Assembly: GCF_014696615.1 (NCBI RefSeq)
Contig: NZ_JACJQJ010000054.1
Span: forward strand, 1 to 55,339
Direction: 5' to 3'
Length of the DNA: 55,339 nucleotides
Source of the DNA: Nostoc linckia FACHB-104
Lineage (GTDB): Bacteria > Cyanobacteriota > Cyanobacteriia > Cyanobacteriales > Nostocaceae
Below, one piece after another: positions 1 through 8,414 of the stretch. Position 1 is the first letter of the stretch. Each line of letters opens with the position of its first letter. The position numbers and the translations under genes are program-made. The notes under the pieces were generated by a model. That model ran no database searches, was not told the origin of the DNA, and saw only the letters and a list, made by a program, of their open reading frames with translations.

Positions 1-58
1 AACAATTATATGATTCGGGTGCTCAGTTGTTGTTTCATTGACAATACATTAGGTTCTT

Positions 59-898
59 CTAATTGCTTGTGTCAAGCCTAATTGAGACGCTCTTACCCTG
101 ATTAACAAGCAGCTTATTTAACTTTTGAATTTTTTCTTCATTTTCTCGTCCCTGCAATGTAACTAAAGCTAGAGCATATTTTTTATCCTTGACAGTTTCT
201 GCTCCCATTGAATTAGGTTCTATTCCCGCTAAAGCCACAGTTTGAGCCGAGGAAACAATAAAATCTACATTATTAATAGCTCGAACAACTTGCACACCTT
301 CTACTTCTTTAATTTTCAAACTTTTAGGATTAGCTGCAATATCTCTTTGAGTCACAAATTCGCCAATATTATCTTTTAACTTAATGAGACCATTAGCTGC
401 CAATAATCTCAGCCCTCTGTCATTATTAATTACATCATTAGCAATAGTCACAGTAGCATTTTGAGGAATTTCATTAATTGACTTGAGATTTTTAGAAAAA
501 AGCCCCAGAGTATTGAGATAAATTGTATTCAACGGCACCAGATTAATTTTCAGTTCCTTCACTGCATTGTTCATAAAAGGTTGATGCTGAAAGAAATTAG
601 CATCAATTACCTTATCTCTTAATGCTGTATTAGGCTGTATCCAGTCATTAAATTTCACCACCTCAATTTTTAATTTCTCTTGAGGTGCAAGAGTCTTGTT
701 AACAAATTTCAAAATATCTTCGGAAACTATCCCAGTAACCCCAACTTTAATAATTTCTTCTTGTTCAGTTTTGGCTACAGTTCCAGAAATTCGGCTACAA
801 CCTGCAAAAATAAGTGAAGCGGTAAATGCACTTCCTGCTGTCAGGAAGAAACGGCGATTAGTTTTTGTGAAGGTAAGTAAATGCTGCTGCTGCTTCAT
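59..898 (-). CDS. metQ: MetQ-type methionine-binding lipoprotein (NlpA family)
   Basis: Substrate-binding lipoprotein of a methionine ABC importer, 279 aa, expected to sit outside the plasma membrane and deliver D/L-methionine or a related compound to MetNI. The N-terminus has a twin-arginine-like RR followed by a hydrophobic stretch and a lipobox ending FAGC (Cys about residue 34). The mature part shows NlpA-family signatures: KVGVTG at its start, DANFFQHQPFM and a late GRENEEKIQKL. It is the last gene of a minus-strand group (metQ, metN, metI, this metQ) and a clear paralogue of the protein at 2760-3635. It lacks an obvious Shine-Dalgarno and follows metI by 118 bases of repeat-rich DNA, so it may be transcribed with the upstream genes. 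The family is clear; the exact ligand is inferred. Confidence 0.88.
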   Translation of the reverse strand: MKQQQHLLTFTKTNRRFFLTAGSAFTASLIFAGCSRISGTVAKTEQEEIIKVGVTGIVSEDILKFVNKTLAPQEKLKIEVVKFNDWIQPNTALRDKVIDANFFQHQPFMNNAVKELKINLVPLNTIYLNTLGLFSKNLKSINEIPQNATVTIANDVINNDRGLRLLAANGLIKLKDNIGEFVTQRDIAANPKSLKIKEVEGVQVVRAINNVDFIVSSAQTVALAGIEPNSMGAETVKDKKYALALVTLQGRENEEKIQKLNKLLVNQGKSVSIRLDTSN

Positions 899-925
899 AA
901 AAAAATATTTGGAAAATAAATTAAA

Positions 926-1012
926 ATCTCACACAGAGGCACAGAGAAGCTAGCATAGTATTTATAAAAAACTCTGCGTACCTCCGCGCGAACTTTGCGT
1001 GATTTGCGTTAA
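926..1012. repeat. degenerate CTCTGCG-type intergenic repeat
   Basis: The 118-base gap between metI and the second metQ holds repeated short units related to CTCTGCG and GCGTGATTTGCG. The gap between metN and the other metQ (2686-2757) carries the same kind of sequence. Such arrays are common between cyanobacterial genes. No coding potential is seen. Confidence 0.45.
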
Positions 1013-1016
1013 CAAA

Positions 1017-1673
1017 TTACTTCTTCCGCAACTGTCGTGCTAACAAATCACCCAAAAACTGGATAATTTGTACTAGCAAAATCAGCACAATAATTGTGGC
1101 AAACATGACTCCCACATCAAACCTTTGATAGCCATATTGAATAGCTAAATTTCCTAAACCACCGCCACCAACAGCCCCAGCCATTGCAGAAGAATTCAAG
1201 AGACTCACAATGAGAATTGTTACTCCCAAAACAATCGAAGGTAACGCTTCCGGAATCAAAACTTTCAAAACAATTTGCCAATAGTCACAGCCCATTGCTT
1301 CTGCTGCTTCTATTAACCCTTTATCAACTTCGAGAATGCTAGTTTCGGCAATGCGTCCAAAAAAGGGAATGGCGGCGAGAGTTAGGGGAACAAGTGCGGC
1401 GGTACTACCGATAGAAGTGCCAACAATTAATCGCGTTAAAGGTGTGAGGACTACAAGTAAAATAATAAATGGGAAAGAGCGCCCAGTGTTGACTATTGCA
1501 CTTAGTATTTTGTTGAGTCTGGGAGCATAGAGAACGTTACCAGGGCTAGTCATTACTAACAATAAACCCACAGGTAAACCCAAAAGTATCGCTACAACGG
1601 CGGAGACTCCCACCATGTAAAAAGTCTCTTGGGTTGCAAGCAATAAACTATTAATTAATTCCCATCCTTGCAT
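1017..1673 (-). CDS. metI: MetI-type methionine ABC transporter permease
   Basis: Inner-membrane permease of the methionine importer, 218 aa, the normal MetI length. It has about five hydrophobic segments. The permease cytoplasmic loop follows EAAEAMGCDYWQI and continues with PEALPSIVLG, which is the site that docks on the ATPase. Its ATG overlaps the metN stop codon by one base (TAATG), so the two are probably translationally coupled. It lies directly downstream of metN and upstream of a metQ paralogue, the standard MetNIQ arrangement. Confidence 0.92.
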   Translation of the reverse strand: MQGWELINSLLLATQETFYMVGVSAVVAILLGLPVGLLLVMTSPGNVLYAPRLNKILSAIVNTGRSFPFIILLVVLTPLTRLIVGTSIGSTAALVPLTLAAIPFFGRIAETSILEVDKGLIEAAEAMGCDYWQIVLKVLIPEALPSIVLGVTILIVSLLNSSAMAGAVGGGGLGNLAIQYGYQRFDVGVMFATIIVLILLVQIIQFLGDLLARQLRKK

Positions 1674-2650
1674 TAATGTACCTCAACTGCATATTCGGAG
1701 TTGTGTAAGTATTCCAACGCTTGCGTTACCTTAATCCCTGCAAGTTCAACTTGAAACTGACCAACACGGCGATCGCCTACAGTTTCCACGCTACCATTAA
1801 GGATATTCACATCAACATCAAAACGACGCGCCAAGGTAGTAAATATAGAATTTCTCGCGCTTTCGTCAGCAAATGCGACTGTTGCTAAAACTGTTCCAGG
1901 ACGAGGTATATAGTTATGAGAACGGGGGAAAAACTCTCTAGCTAATAAAGAATCAGGTTGTGCTGCTAAATCGCTAACGCTACCTTGTTCTACAACCTTA
2001 CCAGCATGAAGTATCGCCACGCTATCGCAGATTTGTTTGACTACACCCATTTCATGGGTAATCAACAAAATTGTCAGTCCCATGCGTTTATTCAGGTCAC
2101 GCAATAGTTCTAAAATTGAGCGTGTCGTTTGGGGATCGAGGGCTGATGTTGCTTCATCGGAAAGTAATACATTTGGTTCTCCCGCTAAAGCACGCGCAAT
2201 TCCCACCCGTTGCTTTTGTCCCCCAGAAAGTTGTGCGGGGTAAGCATTGGCTTTACCTTCCAACCCTACTAACGAAAGTAATTCTTCGACTTTGGCTTTG
2301 CGTCGCAATTTGCTATAACCAATCACCTCCAAAGGGAAAGCGATATTTTCAGCTACAGTTCTACAACTGAGTAAATTAAAATGTTGAAAAATCATTCCTA
2401 TACGCTGGCGTGCTTGACGCAAAGCTACACCAGTCAGGGCTGTGATTTCTTGTCCATTGACTTGAACATAACCCGATGAAGGCTTTTCTAATTGATTAAC
2501 GCAGCGAATTAAGGTACTTTTACCTGCACCACTTTGTCCTAAAACACCAAATATTTCACCTGCTTTAACGTGCAGATTCACACCATCCAAAGCTACTATT
2601 TTTTGCTCACCTTGGTAGTAGATTTTGCGGATATCAATAAACTCTATCAT
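1673..2650 (-). CDS. metN: MetN-type methionine ABC transporter ATPase
   Basis: ATP-binding subunit of the methionine importer, 325 aa, cytoplasmic. Walker A GQSGAGKS is at residues 38-45, the ABC signature LSGGQ at 141-145 and Walker B VLLSDEA at 161-167, where Ser replaces the usual hydrophobic residue as is typical of MetN. The C-terminal 75 residues form the NIL/ACT-like regulatory domain that in MetN binds methionine and inhibits transport. The gene ends in a one-base overlap with metI. Family and role are secure; substrate range is inferred. Confidence 0.94.
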   Translation of the reverse strand: MIEFIDIRKIYYQGEQKIVALDGVNLHVKAGEIFGVLGQSGAGKSTLIRCVNQLEKPSSGYVQVNGQEITALTGVALRQARQRIGMIFQHFNLLSCRTVAENIAFPLEVIGYSKLRRKAKVEELLSLVGLEGKANAYPAQLSGGQKQRVGIARALAGEPNVLLSDEATSALDPQTTRSILELLRDLNKRMGLTILLITHEMGVVKQICDSVAILHAGKVVEQGSVSDLAAQPDSLLAREFFPRSHNYIPRPGTVLATVAFADESARNSIFTTLARRFDVDVNILNGSVETVGDRRVGQFQVELAGIKVTQALEYLHNSEYAVEVH

Positions 2651-2685
2651 TTACAAACTTCTCCATAGATAAAAGCTAAATTCTC

Positions 2686-2757
2686 ATCCTCTCTGCGCCT
2701 CTGCATCTCTGTGTGATCCGAACCGCGAAGGCGCGAAGGGTACAAAGAGAAGAGAGT
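2686..2757. repeat. intergenic repeat between metQ and metN
   Basis: The 109-base gap holds CTCTGCGCCTCTGC-like units and a GCGAAGGCGCGAAG segment, related to the repeat in the metI-metQ gap. No gene is seen here. Confidence 0.4.
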
Positions 2758-2759
2758 TT

Positions 2760-3635
2760 TTAAGGAATAGGAAGTACAGCCCCTTGATATTTTTCTCTAA
2801 TAAATTGCTTCACTTTGTCATCGCGTAGCAATTTATATAGTTTTTGAATTCTCGGATCATTTTCTTTTCCTTCTAATGTCGTTACAGTCACCGCATAAAG
2901 TGGATTTTGTGCCGACTCTATGGCTAAAGCATCTTTATCGGTTTTCATCCCAGATTGCACAACCCAGTTACCTGTAATTCCCGCTAAATCTACATCAGGA
3001 AGAGTGGGAATTGCTTGCGCTCCAGGTATCTCTTTGATTTGCAAATTTTTCGGATTTTCAATAATATCTTTGGGACTAGCAGGTTGGGCGTTGGGTTTGA
3101 GTTTAATTAGTTTGGCATCTTCTAATACTTTTAAGGCGCGATGAGCGTTACTAATATCATCAGGAATTGTAACTAAAGCTTGATTAGGAACTTCTGTCAA
3201 AGATTTATGTTTTGTAGAAAATAACCCTACAGGATTTAAATGTATCTGGGGAGTAAAAGCATACATTTTGAGATTCTTGCGCTTGCCATAATCTTCCATA
3301 AAGGGAATATGTTGGAAATAATTGGCATCAATCTGTCCATCTTTTAATGCAGTATTATTCTGCACGGGGTCATTAAAAGTGACAATTTCAATATCTAACC
3401 CTGCTTCTGGTGCGAGATTTTTTTTCACAAATTCTAAAATCTCACCAGCCGGAACGGGTGAAACTCCCACTTTGATTTTCTCTTTTACTCCGGTTGCAAC
3501 AGTATTTGCAGCCGTTGTTGCAGTAGGATTAGTTGCTGTCGTCGTTGTACCGTTATTTTGGGGTGAACTACAACTAGTTACTGTAGCTATAAAAGATGCA
3601 GCTGCTATAACAAAGAATCGACGTTTAATATTCAT
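2760..3635 (-). CDS. metQ: MetQ-type methionine-binding lipoprotein, first gene of the met group
   Basis: Second NlpA/MetQ-type binding lipoprotein, 291 aa. The ATG at 3635 is chosen over one nine codons upstream because an AGAGAGG ribosome-binding site lies 8 bases before it. From that start the protein begins MNIKRRFF, then has a hydrophobic stretch and lipobox VTSC. A Thr/Ala-rich linker follows, then KIKVGVSP, DANYFQHIPFM and the C-terminal QFIREKY segment of the family. It heads the minus-strand metQ-metN-metI-metQ group. Having two binding proteins suggests two ligands or affinities feeding one MetNI channel, which is inference. Confidence 0.88.
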   Translation of the reverse strand: MNIKRRFFVIAAASFIATVTSCSSPQNNGTTTTATNPTATTAANTVATGVKEKIKVGVSPVPAGEILEFVKKNLAPEAGLDIEIVTFNDPVQNNTALKDGQIDANYFQHIPFMEDYGKRKNLKMYAFTPQIHLNPVGLFSTKHKSLTEVPNQALVTIPDDISNAHRALKVLEDAKLIKLKPNAQPASPKDIIENPKNLQIKEIPGAQAIPTLPDVDLAGITGNWVVQSGMKTDKDALAIESAQNPLYAVTVTTLEGKENDPRIQKLYKLLRDDKVKQFIREKYQGAVLPIP

Positions 3636-3714
3636 GCGATCGCCTCTCTTAAATATTGACAAAATCCGACTTTAATGAATAGATAAATCTAAACACAAAT
3701 GACCAATGATAAAC

Positions 3715-4815
3715 TCACCATTTCTGGTCGGGAACCCAGTTATAATTTTTGTCCTTGACATCTATCTTTTTCGGAATAATCTTTAGCTCATAGAAGGTAT
3801 CCGCCATCCGCTGTAACCCTGAAAGCACTTCATCAGTTACAGGTAACACGCTGCGATCGCCTCCTCGCTTTTCCACAATTTCCATTGTTGGTTCGTCAAT
3901 TTTGTAGACTTTAGAAAGCAATTTGGCAGAATCTTTGTAATTAGTTTTTGACCAAGAACCTGCTTTTTCTAATTCTTGTAAAATTATCTTGACAATATCA
4001 GGATGGTCGCGCACAAAATCGGGAGCAGCATAATAGAATGAAGGGCTTTCTAAGGCAGCTTGATCGCCAAATACTGCAGAATTATCTGCTAACAAACGAG
4101 TACGCAGCTTTTGTTCAGCTTGTGCTGTGTAAGGGTCCCAAATCAACCATGCATCAATATCACCACGTTCAAATGCTGGTAAGGCTTCTGCTGGAGTCAA
4201 ATACAAAGGTTGGATATCAGTAAATTTTAATCCTACCTTCTCTAAGGCACGTACTATAATATAGTGCTGTCCTGAACCTTTAGCAAAAGCAACTTTTTTA
4301 CCTTTCAAATCTGACAGCGTTTTAATAGGTGAATCTTCTTTCACCAAAATAGCTGAACCTCTGGTACTACCAATTCCAGCAGCTACTCTCACAAATGGTT
4401 TATCGCTAGCTTGTGCAAATACGCTTCCTGTACCGCCACCACCACCAAAAACAATACTACCGACACCCATCCCTTCTAAAAGTGGCGCAGTAGAAGAAAA
4501 TTCGCTCCATGTCACAGATATACCTTGAGGTTGTAAGCGCTTTTCTAAACTTCCCTGTGCTTTTAGAATATTTAAAAGTGCCATCCCTTTTTGATGACCC
4601 ATTTTTAGCACTGTTAACTGGCTTTTTTGTGGTTCTTGTTTTGCAGCATTGGCAGAGTTGGTAGAGTTATGCGGGGTACAAGATGCGAGAGTTAGACTTA
4701 ATCCCAAGCCAATCATAAATAACAGAAGAAAATTATTTATTTTAGGCTTATATATTCTGCGTAAGATTCTCTGGTTAATCCAAGGTAAGAGTTTATTTGT
4801 GAGTTTACTGAACAT
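3715..4815 (-). CDS. Sulfonate-type ABC substrate-binding lipoprotein (SsuA/TauA family), copy 1
   Basis: Periplasmic-type binding lipoprotein, 366 aa, of the family that binds alkanesulfonates, taurine or related anions. A positively charged N-terminus precedes a hydrophobic stretch and lipobox LASC. Family motifs are KMGHQKG near the start of the mature part, a Gly-rich VFGGGGGTGSVFAQ, KKVAFAKGSG and FERGDIDAWLIWDPY. It is closely similar to copy 4 at 53762-54853, including an almost identical C-terminus, and more distant from copies 2 and 3. It lies 79 bases upstream of metQ on the same strand and downstream of the ferritin-like and monooxygenase genes. The ligand cannot be read from sequence. 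Confidence 0.85.
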   Translation of the reverse strand: MFSKLTNKLLPWINQRILRRIYKPKINNFLLLFMIGLGLSLTLASCTPHNSTNSANAAKQEPQKSQLTVLKMGHQKGMALLNILKAQGSLEKRLQPQGISVTWSEFSSTAPLLEGMGVGSIVFGGGGGTGSVFAQASDKPFVRVAAGIGSTRGSAILVKEDSPIKTLSDLKGKKVAFAKGSGQHYIIVRALEKVGLKFTDIQPLYLTPAEALPAFERGDIDAWLIWDPYTAQAEQKLRTRLLADNSAVFGDQAALESPSFYYAAPDFVRDHPDIVKIILQELEKAGSWSKTNYKDSAKLLSKVYKIDEPTMEIVEKRGGDRSVLPVTDEVLSGLQRMADTFYELKIIPKKIDVKDKNYNWVPDQKW

Positions 4816-4923
4816 AGATAGTCCTTAGCATGAGATTTTTTTGAAAAAATATTATTGGTTAAAGATTGAATATTAAATACAATATTTATAGAATGTATTT
4901 TTTAGCTGAGGACAATCTCAGAT

Positions 4924-4955
4924 GGTGCGTTGCACTACGCAACAACACACCCTAC
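4924..4955. repeat. dispersed palindromic repeat (GGTGCGTTGC type)
   Basis: Contains the imperfect palindrome TGCGTTGCACTACGCA and ends ACACACCCTAC. A related element is at 22750-22800. It lies between the ferritin-like gene and the binding-protein gene on the minus strand. Confidence 0.5.
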
Positions 4956-5048
4956 AAAATGTATTCTTTTTTCTTAATTACAGATTTTGAGAAATCCCCC
5001 TAAAATTAGGGGGAACAACAAAGAGAACACATTTTAAAACAGTACGCG

Positions 5049-5864
5049 TCACTCGCTCACACTCACAAGCTGAGGAAGTTCGGCAATGGGAATATCCAGA
5101 AAGTAAGACAACACTTCCCGTCGCCAAGCATCATATATGACTCCGATTCCTTCAATTTCTGCACCAGTCGCATCGTGGACAATCTGCCAATGCTTTTGTA
5201 AATAAGGATTGCGTCGCCGTTGTCCCTCTTCGTCTAGTTCTAATAACTGGGCTGCAATTTCTGATTTCTCTGTTTGTGAGGCTTTATTATATTTACTTTG
5301 CCACCAAGCTAAAACTCCAAAACGGTGGACAGCTTCATCAGGTAAAATTGTCTGACTGGCAAATTTAGAAGTTACTGGATCGACAATTTTTGTGGTACGG
5401 CTGTTTAAAATTAACTGGGCGACTATATGTAGTTCATAGTGCAATTCAAATGCGATGAAACCCAACCAATTACGAATTGGTAAATCTCCCATGAATTCCC
5501 AATGATGTTGTACCTCTTTAACAATCTTTTCCGTGGGATCTTGTCCAGATAATTCCCTAACTCGCTGACGAGTAAATTGGGCGTGTGCGCCATCATCACC
5601 AATTTGACGACTTAAAAATAGTTGCAAGTCTGGGTCGGGTATTTGGTCAATAATCTTGCTACAAACTTGAACAATATACAAGTCGTGGGCTGCACCACCA
5701 ATGCGGAAGCGATAGAACTTCTCAAACTCTTCTGCTGTGGTTAGTTGTCGCGGTTCTTGAACGCGAGTAGTGGGAAAGTTTGGGGCGTGTTTGGCAATGA
5801 TTTTATCGATGGTTTCAATTTCAAAATCAGTTGTCCAAGCTGGGCGAGTTAAGGTTGCAGTCAT
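5049..5864 (-). CDS. Ferritin-like di-iron protein linked to the SfnG/SsuD-like monooxygenase
   Basis: Predicted helical protein of 271 aa with a ferritin-like metal-binding pattern: Glu around 46-48 in an EEFEKFYRFR helix, D91-x-x-H94 (GDDGAH), a Glu/His-rich helix at 140-146 (ELHYELH) and E177-x-x-H180 (DEAVH). This spacing is what is expected of a carboxylate-bridged di-iron centre in a four-helix bundle. I do not recognise a named family. An AAGGAAGG ribosome-binding site precedes the ATG. It starts 24 bases after the flavin monooxygenase gene on the same strand, so the two are very likely one operon. A role as an oxidase or oxygenase in organosulfur breakdown is inference from that linkage. 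Confidence 0.65.
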   Translation of the reverse strand: MTATLTRPAWTTDFEIETIDKIIAKHAPNFPTTRVQEPRQLTTAEEFEKFYRFRIGGAAHDLYIVQVCSKIIDQIPDPDLQLFLSRQIGDDGAHAQFTRQRVRELSGQDPTEKIVKEVQHHWEFMGDLPIRNWLGFIAFELHYELHIVAQLILNSRTTKIVDPVTSKFASQTILPDEAVHRFGVLAWWQSKYNKASQTEKSEIAAQLLELDEEGQRRRNPYLQKHWQIVHDATGAEIEGIGVIYDAWRREVLSYFLDIPIAELPQLVSVSE

Positions 5865-5888
5865 AAAGCCTTCCTTGATTATTGCAGG

Positions 5889-6938
5889 TTAAGCTACTAG
5901 TTCTCGCGATCGCACTCGTGGCATTACTTCTTCAGCAAAACGTTTCATTTCTGGGGGAAACGGTTGGAATTGCAGCATGAAAGTATCTACACCAACTGCT
6001 ACAAAATCTGCAATTCTGGCGGCTACGGTGTCATAACTACCAACTAACCCCGCCGCTGTTCCGCCATTACTTCCTACCCCTGGATATTTCGCCATATTCT
6101 TGAACATCACCACATCTGGTTCTACGCCTTTTATCAGTTCGGTTCTGTCGTCTTGTTGGGCGAGTTCTCGCAGGTACTCATATTCGGCTTGGGCTTCTGC
6201 ATCAGTAGGCCGTGCAATCACAAAAGCTGACATAGCAAACCGCAGAGGATGAGGTTTTTTCCGTTCCCGCTTTCTCACATCAGCAATGGTTTCCCTGATT
6301 ACATCCAATGGACGACCATTGAGAAAGAATACATCAGCTGTTTCCATTGCCAGATTCTTGGCTGCATCCGATTCTCCTCCCAGATATACAAGGGGATGCG
6401 GTTGCGCTATGGGACGCGGACGCAAGCATAAATCACTAATTTGAAAATATTCGCTGTGATAATTAACTTTTTCGCCACTCCACAAAGCTTTGACTACCTC
6501 CATCCACTGCTGAGAATAGCGATAGCGTTCATCATGAGGTAGGAAAGGTATGCCGGATTTTTGCAATTCCGGCATAAACCAGGCGCTGATTAAATTAATT
6601 GCAAACCGTCCGCCACTAATGGCATCAATATTTAATGCCATCTTCGCCAAAACTACCGGATGAAATAGCAAAGGTTTAATGGCGGCGATAATTTCTATAG
6701 ATTTAGTTGCTTCTGCTAGGGCGGCTGCGGTTGTCCAAGTCTCTAGCTGATCTAATTCTTGATTTCTCGGATTGATAATGTGTTCAGCGATGAGAGTGGT
6801 GGTGAACCCATAGGCTTCTGCTAGTTGGATGAGTTGCTTGGCTCTGTTGTAGCTAGCATCACGGGGTTCATACGGGTGGTTCATCGCGCCACAATTGCCG
6901 TAAACGGGAATCCAAATCCCGTATCGTGGCTGAGGCAT
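5889..6938 (-). CDS. LLM-class flavin-dependent monooxygenase, SfnG/SsuD-like, copy 1
   Basis: Luciferase-like TIM-barrel monooxygenase, 349 aa. SsuD-type enzymes use FMNH2 and O2 to release sulfite from alkanesulfonates; SfnG-type enzymes act on dimethyl sulfone. Motifs seen are LAEAYGFTTTLIAEH, KPLLFHPVVLAKM, the flavin-site GGRFAINLISAW, HDERYRYS and the C-terminal GTAAGLVGSYDTVAAR. It is closely similar to copy 2 at 48508-49581 but lacks that copy's repeat-derived insertion. It heads a minus-strand pair with the ferritin-like gene. A TAC(G/T)GTAAAT motif lies about 110 bases upstream. No flavin reductase gene is adjacent. Sulfonate versus sulfone substrate is undecided. Confidence 0.85.
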   Translation of the reverse strand: MPQPRYGIWIPVYGNCGAMNHPYEPRDASYNRAKQLIQLAEAYGFTTTLIAEHIINPRNQELDQLETWTTAAALAEATKSIEIIAAIKPLLFHPVVLAKMALNIDAISGGRFAINLISAWFMPELQKSGIPFLPHDERYRYSQQWMEVVKALWSGEKVNYHSEYFQISDLCLRPRPIAQPHPLVYLGGESDAAKNLAMETADVFFLNGRPLDVIRETIADVRKRERKKPHPLRFAMSAFVIARPTDAEAQAEYEYLRELAQQDDRTELIKGVEPDVVMFKNMAKYPGVGSNGGTAAGLVGSYDTVAARIADFVAVGVDTFMLQFQPFPPEMKRFAEEVMPRVRSRELVA

Positions 6939-7581
6939 ATTTCTACACCCTCTTATACTAGAGGCTAATTCTGCTGAAATTTCAGCGAGACAGGAATTTG
7001 AACTTTCTGCTGTTTGATTAAAGTAAACTCCGGTTTTTTGACCAATTTACCGTAGTATTGGTATATAATAATTTCACAAATAGCTGACAAAAGCAATGGG
7101 TGAAGTAAAGAAAATTTGTAATTGTCAGTCTGTGGGGGTTGGGAATTGGGTAATGGGGAATGGGTAATGGGTGAAGGGGAAATAATTTATGGCTTTAGAC
7201 TCTTGACCAAAAATCCTTGCTTTTTGTTTTTCAATATGTGAAACTTTCTTTAACAAAATACTTAAAATCTACCAAATTACTGTACTTTTAATTAGATTGC
7301 GTAAATTTGCATAAAATCTCATGGCAAAAATGCCAAAGATTAATATTCCTTAGCTCAGGATGGTAGGTCAAAAGCTCATTTTTACAACTCAGGGTGACAA
7401 TGCCGATTGTGATTGCTTGAGACTGCGTAGTTTATATAGTTATCTCTATTCAGAGATATATCTGAGAGCGCAAAAAATGCAACATTGATGGCTAATGAGT
7501 AGAGATTTCAAGATAGCAGTAAGCACAATTTCTACATTTATATTCACAGACAATCACTCATAGATTAGGAGGTTTTATCGC
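6939..7581. other. 643-base divergent intergenic region
   Basis: Lies between the minus-strand monooxygenase and the plus-strand SsuB gene. It holds the shared TAC(G/T)GTAAAT motif, a G-rich heptamer array at 7131-7181 (ATGGGTA/ATGGGGA units) and AT-rich DNA with a short CTCT/AGAG hairpin near 7445. A near-perfect AGGAGG precedes SsuB. No gene or RNA was recognised; room exists for two promoters and a small RNA. Confidence 0.6.
7045..7054 (-). promoter_or_regulatory. candidate operator motif TACGGTAAAT
   Basis: Reads TACGGTAAAT on the minus strand, within AATACTACGGTAAATTGG, 107 bases upstream of the SfnG/SsuD-like start codon. It is one of seven such sites in the window, each upstream of a gene. 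The binding protein is unknown. Confidence 0.5.
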
Positions 7582-8376
7582 ATGGCATTGGAAACACGCG
7601 GAATGCACTTGAAGTTGAAGGAACTAAGCAAGTCTTTTGGGACAAAAACAGTTCTACAAAATATTGATTTAGAAATTAAGCCAGGCGAATTTGTGGCTAT
7701 TGTTGGTCGTAGTGGATGCGGCAAAAGTACAATGCTGCGGCTAATTGCCGGCTTAGATGCAGCAAGTGCAGGTGGTGTATTTTTAAATGACCAACAATCT
7801 CACCAGCAGATTAATCCCACCATCCGTATGATGTTTCAAGATCCGCGACTTCTGCCTTGGCAACGAGTCATAGCAAATGTGGAACTAGGCTTACTGGGTT
7901 CTAACTCTAAAGCTTATGTGAGGCAGACAGCTTTACAAGTGCTGCGGGCGGTGGGATTAGAAGACCGCGCTCATGAGTGGCCATCAGTCCTTTCTGGTGG
8001 ACAGCGCCAACGGGTGGCGTTAGCTAGAGCTTTAACTAGCAAACCTTCGCTATTGCTACTAGATGAGCCTCTAGGGGCGTTGGATGCCTTAACGCGTATT
8101 GAAATGCAGCAATTATTAGAGAATCTATGGCAGGAGCAGCAATTTACAGCCCTGTTAATTACTCATGATGTGGAAGAAGCTGTAGTGTTAGCAGACCGAG
8201 TAGTTTTGATTGAAGATGGTCAAATTGGTCTGGATGTCAAGATTGATTTTCCCCGTCCTCGTTCTCGGGGAGATGCAGAGTTTGCCAAGACGGTTGAGAA
8301 GATTTTACAACGGGTAATGACCAGACAAGAAAGCGATCGCGCGTCTGATTATGCCCTAGATTCAGAAGCAGCTTAG
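7582..8376 (+). CDS. ssuB: Sulfonate-type ABC transporter ATPase
   Basis: ATP-binding subunit of an SsuABC/TauABC-type importer, 264 aa. Walker A GRSGCGKS is at 42-49, the Q-loop in [11 protein letters not shown], signature LSGGQ at 137-141 and Walker B LLLLDEP at 157-163, followed by THDVEEAV. The [10 protein letters not shown]-loop is characteristic of the nitrate/sulfonate/taurine group. An AGGAGG ribosome-binding site 9 bases before the ATG fixes the start. The next gene downstream is the DszC/SfnB-like monooxygenase, 38 bases away. No cognate SsuC permease is encoded in this window, so the partner must lie elsewhere. SsuB is the best name, but a TauB role is possible. Confidence 0.88.
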   Translation: MALETRGMHLKLKELSKSFGTKTVLQNIDLEIKPGEFVAIVGRSGCGKSTMLRLIAGLDAASAGGVFLNDQQSHQQINPTIRMMFQDPRLLPWQRVIANVELGLLGSNSKAYVRQTALQVLRAVGLEDRAHEWPSVLSGGQRQRVALARALTSKPSLLLLDEPLGALDALTRIEMQQLLENLWQEQQFTALLITHDVEEAVVLADRVVLIEDGQIGLDVKIDFPRPRSRGDAEFAKTVEKILQRVMTRQESDRASDYALDSEAA

Positions 8377-8414
8377 AACGATTTGTAATTTGTAATTCGT
8401 AATTAAGAGGGGCA

